From: Eutreptiella sp. 'Long Island Sound 2002'
Taxonomy: Eukaryota; Euglenozoa; Euglenophyceae; Eutreptiales; Eutreptiaceae
Length of the DNA: 64,000 nucleotides
Assembly: GCA_964036045.1 (NCBI GenBank)
Contig: OZ038389.1
Coordinates: 38,573,998-38,637,997 of the forward strand
Reading direction: 5' to 3'
Made by a program: the position numbers and the translations under genes
In this document: piece after piece, positions 41,505 through 51,420 of the stretch
How the letters are laid out: each line of letters starts with the position of its first letter
Numbering within the stretch: position 1 is the first letter of the stretch
The notes under the pieces: model-generated
The model's database searches: none
Told to the model about the DNA's origin: nothing
What the model saw: the letters and a program-made list of their open reading frames with translations, nothing else

Positions 41505-41920
41505 CACCGAGCACGCACACCGGTGGACAGGAGCCACGTGGCCCAGGACACCGCACACAACACAGAACACATCGAACAAGCACACAGCACGCCGGTGAAC
41601 GGGAGCCACGGGGCCCAGGACACCGAACACGCGACACAACACACGCCACGCGGGCACACTGGTGAACAGGAGCCAAGTGGCCCAGGACACTGCACACACC
41701 ACACAACACACCGCACAAGCACACCGGTGAACAGGAGCCAAGCGGCCCAGGACACCGCCCACACAAAACGACACACCGGGCGTGCGCACCGGTGAACAGG
41801 GGCCGGGAGGCCCAGGACACCGCACACGCAACACCGCACACCGGACACCACACACACTGCAACACACCGCGACACCGGAGAACACGAACCAAGTGTCCCA
41901 GGACACCACACACACAACAC
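41505..41920 (+). repeat. 65-bp minisatellite, left part; includes the 360-bp TSD (41561-41920)
   Basis: About six degenerate units with CACCGGTGAACAGGAGCC cores. Bases 41561-41920 recur at 48338-48697 with only two mismatches and no gaps, while neighbouring units differ much more from one another. Confidence 0.9.
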
Positions 41921-42195
41921 GTGTGTCGGCGCGACGTGTTTCCGCGCTGTCCTGAACTTTTGGAATATTTGGTCGTAACTCGCATACCTGCGATTTCAAC
42001 TACCGTTGCCTACTGGTTTTGGCCTTCTGGTGTAATTCCACGTCGTTTGACGTATTTTGCGCCTTCTGGGGAATTGGTTTATTTTTCTGGGCATCCACGC
42101 TCCCTTGGTCGCCCTTTCCGCGTCGTCGCTCCTATTATCTGGGTCTTATTCTACAACGCTGTTGCCTTGTGCCATTATCGGGTCGAACGCCGCTC

Positions 42196-45100
42196 ATGAG
42201 AAGTCTCGAAAGCTGTCTTGGGATCGCCAATGATGCACTACTCTCTATTACCGTAATATCATCATTAACTACCACCGTCATTAATCAACAACTTCAACTA
42301 CTAGAACAAGATGAGTTGATCGGCTCCCTTGCACTTCATCACTCGCATACAGTGCCCTCCTTCCTCAATGCGCCCAACGTCGCGTGCTGCCCCTTCCACG
42401 AGAATGGCCTCAACGTACCGACGAACAACGCTCACCACTCACAATCCTCCCACTTCCCAATCTCTTATCTCAACCAAGTGGAATCTCCCTCACCATCCAT
42501 AAGCCCGCACCATTTTTCATCTAACTATTTGCCCTCTCCAAGTGCTTCTTGCACGACACAAGAGGTAATTGGTGCCGATGAGACCTTGACCTATGGGGAG
42601 CATGGATCGTCATCATTAGCCACCACCGTCAATAATCAACAACATCAAGAACGAGATGAGTTATTCGGCGTTGTCCATGTGCCGATCAGCTCCAATCAAC
42701 TCACCAACACTCACCACCTTCAATCCTCTCACTTCCCAATCTCCCATCCCGACCAAAAGGAATTTTCTCTACGACAACACCAATATTTGCAACACACGTT
42801 ATCCATTTTGAACGAACAAGACCGACTCATTAATACCATGGCCCCTTCGTGCACCACTCACGGACCTCATCATCAACCTTCCACAACGCCATTGTCCAAT
42901 ACACGTCCACCGTATGTATCTCCATCTTCGCCCGTTTCGCCACTTACCACTCATGAACCACTTGCTGCACCCCGCCAATCCCTTTCACCTTCAAAGGCCG
43001 TGTCATCCCGTTCTTCACGCCAAGTCAAACGCATGATGCGTGCCCACATCTGGCGCCAAAAAGTCCCAAAATCTAAATTCGTTGGTAGCCCCACTATCAC
43101 GGGCGTCACCGGGGACGAAGTGCAAGTGGATTTCGGCGACGTGACCCGGAGTTTTGACTATACGGTGGCAAAAAGGAAATTTCCCCAACTGCTCATAGAT
43201 TACTTCATGCACCACAACACCTCTCCCACTCACGCCTCACCCATAACTCCTCTTTCCTCGGTCGCTCATGCTCCAATGTCACCTTTCGCCAACCACCCAG
43301 CCCCTAATTATCCCCCCCATTGTCCCAGTGAAAATGTTGTGAACCATCTCTCCTTGGCACAACTAGACTCCGTGTCCGGAGTTCGTGGTGGCGCATATAC
43401 ATCCACTTTGAATGAATACGACGAGCTCAACCCCACGCCGACGACACCACCTACTAATTTTCCCAATCTCGTGAGCTTGTCCTTCAAGCTTCTTCAACAT
43501 GAAGAATGGAGCCGTTCGGTGATCACCCAAGACCTCAACGAGTTTCTACTTCTTGGGCTCCAAATAAATGAAGACTTGCGAAGACGCGTATTGCTCAATC
43601 ACTATTTCACGGGACATCTCGAGGTGCTCCCCGCTATTGAGAATGATCTACGACGGTCCATTATGACCGAAGCCAAGGTGTCTTACGATTCGCTTGCGCA
43701 CGACTCATGTCGGGTACTTCTGCAACAACGTGTCCGCGACCATGGCTCTCAATGTGGCCAACTGCTATTTAACTATTCAGTGGCTTGCCTCAGCACCGGC
43801 GAGGATTTAATGCGGTGCTCCACCCAACGTGAGTATTCCATGTCTCTTACGCCCCTTTTGAATGCTCAAGAGCGCTTGCTGCGTGGAGCTGTGGGATCCC
43901 TCCAACGTGCACGATATGGACAAATTTTGTTGGCTTCCGTGGAGTGTCAGGAAGAGCTACACCGTCATTCCTTGCTTCGCTCCCTTGTGCTAGCCGTACT
44001 ATGTCTGCAAGAGTTCCAAACCCGAACCTTGACTACTGACGAGTTACTTGCTGAGCACCTCCATGCCGTGTCCGCCCATCATCCATCCAACATCATGTCA
44101 CAAGAAACTGCGCATGCCTTGCATTATCACTATCACGAAGGATTGTACAATATACAGCGCAGCTCCTGGGTTGAGCGTTTCATTATCTCCCACCGGATAC
44201 TATTCCACCTCGAGGGCTCCCAGCGTTCCGCCTTGTTCCAAGAGCAGTTCCTTGCCTTCCTGACCATCCTCACGCTGGCTGAGTCTCAAAGGCGGCAAGA
44301 TGTGGCTTGCATTGAGCTGATTTGCTCCACCCGGCTGCGCTTTCGCCAAATGCGCGACATCTTACCCCTCTCTGTGGGTGTTCCATGCGGACTCGCCCCT
44401 TCCGGCTTCCATTGCACGACTGCTGCCCTCTGTTCACGTCACTTGCGGCGTGTACACTTAGCTTTGCTCGAACGCTACCGACGGGCCTATATCTTCGTTG
44501 AATGGCATTATGGATTTTCTAGCTGCTATGCTCTTTCAGCCGTCACCGCTCACCGCGCTATGCTGGATGCCTCTTCCTCTGACCTCGTTACTCTCATGAC
44601 GCAGGCCACCTACGCTCTTCACTACCGCGTGAGCGCTCCCCTTTTGGATCTCCACTCGCGAACCCTCACGCTAGCGGCGTCATGGTGCTCCAATGTGGCG
44701 ATTGCACTTGCCAAATGCACTGCACTACGAAACGCCACGGCCGCCAACTCCTATGCACAGGGATATCGTGATATTCTCTCAGTGTTCTACGACTTTTGGG
44801 CACATACCCATGGCTGGATGGCAGGGATGTCTACCGTTGTTGTGGAGACACAGAGCGCATACACGGAGGTACGGCACCAGTGTCACCTGCGCCTCCACGA
44901 GCTGGCCGTTATACCTGGACCAATTGCTATTGTACTTGCCTCCGAATGCCTAGAATCCATACGGCCCGTGTATGCGGGTATTTTCGCAGTCCTTGATGGC
45001 TCTGTCCTCCTGCTTGATGTGCTGGAACCCGACGAGGAGCTCCCCTTCTGCGCACCCATGGCTGATATCCATCTTCTTTTCGAGCACTTAGACGACATGA

Positions 45101-45606
45101 TAATCCTTGATTGCTATGGACAGCTGTGGGGCTTCGCCTTTCCTACTGAGCACGTCCGGGACAAGCGTTACACCAGTCTACAGGCAGAATGGCTCTATGG
45201 TACGTCATCAGTTATCTGCCCGACTTCCCTGACTGCGAGCGACCTGCCCATGCTCGGCCTCATGATTGATGAGGTTGTGTACCGGCCTCACCCGCCTAGT
45301 TTCGTCCCGCCCTTCGGCCTTTTTGGGATCCGTGAACTTGCCGGAAATACTTGGGTCTGCTGGTATGGTCCACACCGTGAACAAGAGGTCCTCCCCTGGT
45401 CTGAAGCGTTGGTGATGTACAGCAGCCCCTTAATGGACTATGTCCTGCCCCGGCTTTGCGCCAATCACTTCGATGGCCCTGACACGATGGTCCAATTCTT
45501 CGCCCTCATCAGCTCGCACAAGCCGCGATGTGCCCTGTCCTTGCTGCGCCAGCCCTTGTATCCACAGGACCCCAATGGCTGGTGGATTGCTCAGCCAACA
45601 ATCTAG
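42196..45606 (+). CDS. 1,136-residue protein of unknown function
   Basis: Intact frame from the first ATG (42196, MRSLESCLGIANDALL). It is open 59 codons further upstream only from a TTG, and that part is Cys/Trp-rich and probably leader. The N-terminal third is Ser/His/Pro-rich and contains a degenerate internal duplication: SLTTTVINQQLQ...DELIG...SSHFPIS and SLATTVNNQQHQ...DELFG...SSHFPIS. A compact segment near residues 290-340 (KSKFVGSPTITGVTGDEVQVDFGD) could be a small beta domain of SH3/tudor type, which is weak. The rest, about 430-900, is strongly helical with many Leu/Arg/Glu. The C-terminus has LDGSVLLLDVLEPDEELPF and GLFGIRELAGNTWVCWYG. I recognise no family. Confidence 0.6.
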   Translation: MRSLESCLGIANDALLSITVISSLTTTVINQQLQLLEQDELIGSLALHHSHTVPSFLNAPNVACCPFHENGLNVPTNNAHHSQSSHFPISYLNQVESPSPSISPHHFSSNYLPSPSASCTTQEVIGADETLTYGEHGSSSLATTVNNQQHQERDELFGVVHVPISSNQLTNTHHLQSSHFPISHPDQKEFSLRQHQYLQHTLSILNEQDRLINTMAPSCTTHGPHHQPSTTPLSNTRPPYVSPSSPVSPLTTHEPLAAPRQSLSPSKAVSSRSSRQVKRMMRAHIWRQKVPKSKFVGSPTITGVTGDEVQVDFGDVTRSFDYTVAKRKFPQLLIDYFMHHNTSPTHASPITPLSSVAHAPMSPFANHPAPNYPPHCPSENVVNHLSLAQLDSVSGVRGGAYTSTLNEYDELNPTPTTPPTNFPNLVSLSFKLLQHEEWSRSVITQDLNEFLLLGLQINEDLRRRVLLNHYFTGHLEVLPAIENDLRRSIMTEAKVSYDSLAHDSCRVLLQQRVRDHGSQCGQLLFNYSVACLSTGEDLMRCSTQREYSMSLTPLLNAQERLLRGAVGSLQRARYGQILLASVECQEELHRHSLLRSLVLAVLCLQEFQTRTLTTDELLAEHLHAVSAHHPSNIMSQETAHALHYHYHEGLYNIQRSSWVERFIISHRILFHLEGSQRSALFQEQFLAFLTILTLAESQRRQDVACIELICSTRLRFRQMRDILPLSVGVPCGLAPSGFHCTTAALCSRHLRRVHLALLERYRRAYIFVEWHYGFSSCYALSAVTAHRAMLDASSSDLVTLMTQATYALHYRVSAPLLDLHSRTLTLAASWCSNVAIALAKCTALRNATAANSYAQGYRDILSVFYDFWAHTHGWMAGMSTVVVETQSAYTEVRHQCHLRLHELAVIPGPIAIVLASECLESIRPVYAGIFAVLDGSVLLLDVLEPDEELPFCAPMADIHLLFEHLDDMIILDCYGQLWGFAFPTEHVRDKRYTSLQAEWLYGTSSVICPTSLTASDLPMLGLMIDEVVYRPHPPSFVPPFGLFGIRELAGNTWVCWYGPHREQEVLPWSEALVMYSSPLMDYVLPRLCANHFDGPDTMVQFFALISSHKPRCALSLLRQPLYPQDPNGWWIAQPTI

Positions 45607-47020
45607 GCACCGGTGTGCCCACCGACAGGAACCCCTGGACCTGGCTGCCCTTTGGCTTGCTGCCTCAGGCTGGATGCCTGTCTATTCTTGGCTGTGCGCG
45701 ACCTAGTGGAGTCATTCTAGCCCCCTATTTGGAATGGCTTCGTGTTTCGCCTGGCTGCAACGTACCCGTACTATCCCATGCCCGGCTACTATCCCATGAC
45801 GCCCGGAGGCATTCTGGCCCCCTGCTCCTGAGCAGTGCTGTCCCGAGTACCCAGAGTTCCTGGAGAACTGGGGAAAGGGTGGGAGCTGATGCCGGGCGCC
45901 AGCTTTTCGCTGGCCACGTCTTCGACGGGATTGGTTTGCTGGTGCTGCTATTTGACTGTGCCCGCGGATATGGCTGAAGACTTTGGGCTACAACTGGTGA
46001 TGCATGGCAATTCCAAATGCTGTCCTTATGCTGCTTGAGATCCTCCCCTATCGCCCTGGCGAGTGCTGTACCTTGGCATCGGCGTGTCAACCGACAGGAA
46101 CCCCTGGACCTGGCTACCCTTTGGCTTGTTGCCTCAGGCTGGATGCCTGTCTACTCTTGCTGGTGCACGACCCAGTTGAGTCATTCTGGCCCCCTATCTG
46201 GAATGGCTTCGCATTTGCCTGGCTGCAACGTACCCGTACTATCCCATGCCCGGCTACTATCCCATGACGCCCGGAGGCATTCTGGCCCCCTGCTCCTGAG
46301 CAGTGCTGTCCCGAGTACCCGGAGTTCCCGGAGAACTGGGGAAAGGGTGGGAGCTGATGCCGGGCGCCAGCTTTTCGCTGGCCACGTCTTCGACGGGATT
46401 GGTTTGCTGGTGCTGCTATTTGACTGTGCCCGCGGATATGGCTGACGACTTTGGGCTACAGCTGGTGATGCATGGCAATTCCAAATGCTGTCCTTATGCT
46501 GCTTGAGATCTTCCCCTATCGCCCTGGCGAGTGCTGTACCTTGGCATCGGCGTGTCAACCGACAGGAACCCCTAGACCTGGCTACCCTTTGGCTTGTTGC
46601 CTCAGGCTGGATGCCTGTCTACTCTTGGCTGGTGCACGACCCAGTTGAGTCATTCTGGCCCCCTATCTGGAGTGGCTTCGCATTTGCCTGGCTGCAACGT
46701 ACCCGTACTATCCCATGCCCGACTACTATCCCATGACGCCCGGAGGCATTCTGGCCCCCTGCTCCTGAGCAGTGCTGTCCCGAGTACCCAGAGTTCCCGG
46801 AGAACTGGGGAAAGGGTGGGAGCTGATGCCGGGCGCAAGCTTCTCGCTGGCCACGTTTTGGACGGGATTGGGTTGCTGGTGCTGCTATTTGACTGTGCCC
46901 GCGGATATGGCTGACGACGTTGGGCTACAACTGGGGATGCATGACAATTCCAAATGCTGTCCTTATGCTGCTTGAGATCTTCCCCTATCGCCCTGGCAGG
47001 TGCTGTACCTTGGGTATGTC
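45607..47020 (+). repeat. Three tandem copies of a 468-bp repeat
   Basis: GACAGGAACCCCTGGACCTGGCT-type landmarks start at 45624, 46093 and 46561 (periods 469 and 468). Each copy retains the same open segments in several frames (for example LLVLLFDCARGYG), and the copies differ by only a few substitutions. The third copy runs out at about 47020 into a frame reading GYVEKHSLVIADGYDLLHFLE. The repeats follow the ORF stop directly and may be amplified former coding sequence. Confidence 0.95.
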
Positions 47021-47173
47021 GAGAAACATTCTCTGGTGATCGCCGACGGGTACGACCTATTGCACTTCTTAGAAAACGCTGCTCCCGCTGTGCTGGCTGT
47101 GACTGCTTGCTGTACCCCACTGGTCGGTCATGATCCAACTGTTAGTCTTCTTTCGTACGGAGGTGGTGGGATA
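46976..47173 (+). pseudogene. Coding-looking remnant after the 468-bp repeats
   Basis: In one plus frame 65 codons are open (DLPLSPWQVLYLGYVEKHSLV... to SYGGGGI, then TGA 47174-47176). Composition is protein-like, and it may be the displaced C-terminus of the upstream ORF. No family is recognised. Confidence 0.35.
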
Positions 47174-47176
47174 TGA

Positions 47177-48317
47177 TCTCTGGGCAGGATCCCCTTTTCG
47201 GGGTGGACTGCTGGGTCGACAAGAACTACTGCATTGAGCGCGACGCCTTTATAGTCATTTGGGTGGTTGTAACGTCTGTATGCTTCGGCGTTTTTCAGCT
47301 TTGCGACTGGGCTCCTGGATTGGCTTGGGAGCATCGAATTACTGTACAGGGGTGGTGACAGTTCGTGTAAGTGCCAAGCTATGACCTTCCATCCCTTACA
47401 ATTTGGTGCTGAGTAGCTCGAGTGCGGTGTGGTAGTTTGGCTACAGGAGATTTGAAGACAAGCACTACTTGTACCGTGGGCGCCTAGCCTTCGCTGCCCC
47501 TAGGGGGCGCGCCAGTCACCTTCTCTACTTGGAGGCCGCTACGCTGCACACCCTTCCCGATCAGTGGTCCTGTGGTCCCTTCCCATGTCTCAGTTCTCGT
47601 TGTTTGTCCAGTTAGTCGTGCGTCGTTCATGTTGGTGTCGCCCAGGCCACTGCCATCGATCCTGTCGGTGCCCCACCTACCTCGTCGCCCACTTGCTCTA
47701 CCTGGCACTTGCCACGCTCACCGTCAAGCAACCCAGTCACCTGGGGCCTGTCCTGGGCACCCCTGGGCCCACATACGCGCGACGCTTTTCCGCGCATGAC
47801 CCCCATTTGAATGTGTACCGAAATGTGGCGTATCGCGCTATTCCTGCTCCCCACTCCCCTCCTTTACCCCACACCACACACAAACTGCCGCCAACGGTTC
47901 ACCTGTGGTGACAGTTTATGCATAGCTGCGCACGCAGGGTCTGGGAATGGCTGCCTTTTATTTTCCTGGCCTACCTGGACCTCCTGCACTGCAGTACGGC
48001 TGCCGCTGGCGAGCGTCCAGCCCCCCCCCCCCCCCACCACCACCTCTATATACAGTTTGTATGACGGGCTCCATTGCTTTCTTGCAGCCTTTCCGGCAGA
48101 TGCCCGCATGGACGGTGCCCCCACGTGATCTACCACTGCCCCCGGGCGTGGAGTATGGGGCGATCACCTCCCTGATGCCGCCTTTGTAAATTCTCAGTTG
48201 AACTCTGCAAATGTCCATACCCTGACCATATATGAGTGGGATGAGGGTGTGCTCTTTGTATATTGGGCTAACCCCTAGCCACCGACGTGTGGCCATGGAC
48301 TTTGGACTTGTGTTACC
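47177..48317 (+). other. 3' region of the retroposed element
   Basis: T/C-rich, with a C-run at 48021-48035. No supported ORF. Ends at the 20-A tail. Confidence 0.5.
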
Positions 48318-48337
48318 AAAAAAAAAAAAAAAAAAAA
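48318..48337 (+). other. Poly(A) tail (20 A)
   Basis: Uninterrupted A-run at the junction between unique sequence and the minisatellite. One or two of the last A could belong to the target repeat. Confidence 0.9.
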
Positions 48338-50490
48338 CACAGAACACATCGAACAAGCACACAGCACGCCGGTGAACGGGAGCCACGGGGCGCAGGACAC
48401 CGAACACGCGACACAACACACGCCACGCGGGCACACTGGTGAACAGGAGCCAAGTGGCCCAGGACACTGCACACACCACACAACACACCGCACAAGCACA
48501 CCGGTGAACAGGAGCCAAGCGGCCCAGGACACCGCCCACACAAAACGACACACCGGGCGTGCGCACCAGTGAACAGGGGCCGGGAGGCCCAGGACACCGC
48601 ACACGCAACACCGCACACCGGACACCACACACACTGCAACACACCGCGACACCGGAGAACACGAACCAAGTGTCCCAGGACACCACACACACAACACAAC
48701 ACATACCACACGAGCACACCAGCACAAAAGGGCCAAAAGGCACACGCAACACCACGCACAGAGCGTGCACACCGGTGAACAGGAGCCAGGAGGCCCAGGA
48801 CACCGTACACACAAAACCACACACAGAGCGTGCACACCGGTGAACAGGAGCCAGGAGGCCCAGGACACCATACACGCACCACCACAGACAGGGCGTGCAC
48901 ACCGGTGAACAGGAGCCAGGAGGCCGAGGACGGCGTACACACACCACCACACACAGAGCGTGCACACCGGTGAACAGGAGCCAGGAGGCCCAGGACACCG
49001 TACACGCAACACCACACACAGAGCGTGCACACCGGTGAACAGGAGCCAGGGTGCCCAGGACACCGTACACGCAACACGACACACAGAGCCTGCACACCGG
49101 TGAACAGGAGCCAGGAGGCCCAGGACACCGTACACGCAACACCACACACACAGCGTGCACACCGGTGAACAGGAACCAGGAGGCCCGGGGCATCGTGCAC
49201 ACAACACCGCACACAGAGCGTGCACACCGAAGAACAGGAGCCAGGATGCCCAGGACGCCGTACACACAACACCACGCACAGAGCATGCACACCGGTGAAC
49301 AGGAGCCAGGAGGCCCAGGGCATTGTACACGCAACACCACGCACAGAGCGCGCACACCGGTGAACAGGAGCCAGGAGGCCCAGGACACCGTACACACAAC
49401 ACCAGACGCAGAGTGTGCACACCGGTGAACAGGAGCCAGGAGGCCCAGGACACCGTACACACAACACCACACACAGAGCGTGCACACCGGTGAACAGGAG
49501 CCAGGAGGCCCAGGACACCGTACACGCAACACCACACACAGAGCGTGCACACCGGTGAACAGGAGCCAGGAGGCCCAGGACACCGTACACGCACCACCAC
49601 ACACAGAGCGTGCACACCGGTGAACAGGAGCCAGCAGGCCCAGGACGCCGTACACGCAACACCTCACACAGAGCGTGCACACCGGTGAACAGGAGCCAGG
49701 AGGCCCAGGACACCGTACACGCAACACCACACACAGAGCGTGCATACCGGTGAACAGGATCCAGGAGGCCCAGGACACCGTACACGCAACACCACACACA
49801 GAGCGTGCGCACCGGTGAACAGGAGCCAGGAGGCCCAGGACGCCGTACACGCAGCACCACGCACAGAGCGTGCACACCGGTGAACAGGAGCCAGGAGGCC
49901 CAGGACACCGTACACGCAACACCACCCACAGAGCGTGCACACCGGTGAACAGGAGCCAGGAGGCCCAGGACACCGTACACACAACACCACAAGCAGGGCG
50001 TGCACACCGGTGAACAGGAGCCAGGAGGCCCAGGACACCGTACACACAACACCACACACAGAGCGTGCACACCGGTGAACAGGAGCCAGGAGGCCCAGGA
50101 CACCGTACACACAACACCACACGCAGAGCGTGCACACCGGTGAACAGGAGCCAGGAGGCCCAGGACACCGTACACGCAACACCACGCACAGAGCGTGCAC
50201 ACCGGTGAACAGGAGCCAGGAGGCCCAGGAAACCGTACACACAGCACCACACGCAGAGCGTGCACACGGGTGAACAGGAGCCAGGAGGCCCAGGACACCG
50301 TACACGCACCACCACCCACAGAGCGTGCACACCGTTGAACAGGAGCCAGGGGGCCCAGGACACCGTACACACAACACCACACACAGAGCGTGCACAACGG
50401 TGAACAGGAGCCAAGCGGCCCAGGACACCGCACACGCAACACCACACACAGGGCATGCACGCTGGTGAACAGGAGCCAGGAGGCCCAGGA
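48338..50490 (+). repeat. 65-bp minisatellite, about 33 units; first 360 bp are the right TSD copy
   Basis: The unit is CACCGGTGAACAGGAGCCAG / GAGGCCCAGGACACCGTACA / CGCAACACCACACACAGAGC / GTGCA. The period is exactly 65 over most of the array. The minus strand has no stop in any of the three phases, which creates giant spurious frames. The pre-insertion array would have run from 41920 directly to 48698. Confidence 0.95.
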
Positions 50491-51014
50491 CACTGTACAC
50501 GCGGCACGGCACACCACACGAGCAACCCGCCACCAAAACGAACCCAGCCCACGCCGCCCTGCAGGAAAGAAACACCATGTCAGACCACCAAGACCAACCT
50601 TCCAGCGAAGGCCAACCCAGCAGGTACGAAGAGGGTAGGCAGGCAGGGCAAGGCGGCGAAGAGGGACAGAGGGACGAGGCGGGGAAAGGGAGAGGAGAGA
50701 AACCAAACCCCCCCCCCCCCCCAACGTACACACACCCCACTGCCGCGCACCGAGTCGCAGCCGGGCGCCAACAGGGCCCGCCATGGAGCCAAACGGGCCC
50801 GTCAGAGAGAGGGTGTGTCCCCGCGCCTGCGCAGCAGCACGCCCGGGCAAGGAGCGCGCGCCACACGCAGGCCAAGCAGGGCACACGCGCAGCACCGCAC
50901 GCCAGCACGCACCACGGCACAAAACAGGACACCACCACGGCAAACACCCACACCCGACGACGAACGAGCCGCCAAGAACAAGTCCAAGCCCCGCAGTCCC
51001 CACAGCGCAACAGC
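50491..51014 (+). other. T-poor low-complexity tract with a C-run
   Basis: Contains a C-run of about 15 at 50708-50722. Basic, Pro/Thr-rich plus frames (50455-51114) without any domain. Confidence 0.35.
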
Positions 51015-51420
51015 CGCCGTCCGGATGGACGTGTGTGCGCCCGGCAGGGTACCCAAACCCTGCCGGCTACGAAACAGCCGCCGTCTGGACGGACGTGTGT
51101 GCGCCCGGCAGTGAACCCAGCCCCTGCCGGCTACGAACAAGCCGCCGTCCGGATGCACGTGTGTGCGCCCGGCAGTGAACCCAGCCCCTGCCGGCTACGA
51201 AACAGCCGTCGTCCGGATGGACGTATGTGCGCCCGGCAGTGAACCTGGCCCCTGCCGGCTACGAAACAGCGCCGTCTGGACGGACGTGTGCGCTCCTGGC
51301 AGTGAACCCAGCCCCTGCCGGCTACGAAACAGCCGCCGTCCGGAGGCACGTGTGTGCGCCTGGCAGTGAACCCAGCCCCTGCCGGCTACGGAACAGCCGC
51401 CGTCCGGAGGGACGCGTGAG
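51015..51420 (+). repeat. 64-bp tandem repeat, about six units, with inverted-repeat arms
   Basis: CCGTCCGG-type starts at 51017, 51081, 51145 and 51209. Each unit holds CCGGCAG...CTGCCGG arms 12 or so bases apart (hairpin) and the constant GTGTGCGCCCGGCAGTGAAC. Confidence 0.93.

Larger units (their letters stand above)
41921..48337 (+). mobile_element. 6.4-kb polyadenylated retroposed element of unknown class
   Basis: Begins at 41921, directly after the left 360-bp repeat, and ends in 20 A (48318-48337) directly before the right 360-bp repeat. It carries one long ORF, three 468-bp tandem repeats and a long 3' region. Composition is balanced, unlike the flanking minisatellite. No RT, endonuclease, transposase or LTR is visible, so mobilisation in trans by a LINE is likely. 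It may be a processed gene copy or a non-autonomous element. Confidence 0.8.

Noticed and set aside
42019-42195. Upstream start for the large ORF of the 6.4-kb element
   Set aside because: It would need a TTG start. The segment is Cys/Trp/Phe-rich and the first ATG is at 42196.
48338-50490. CRISPR-like array
   Set aside because: Repeats are directly contiguous with no unique spacers, units diverge gradually, and the context is a eukaryotic retroelement landscape.
47958-51010. Giant minus-strand frames of 450-900 codons (Cys/Val/Leu-rich)
   Set aside because: They are produced by the 65-bp tandem repeat, which has no stop in any minus phase. Several frames overlap with the same repeated peptide.
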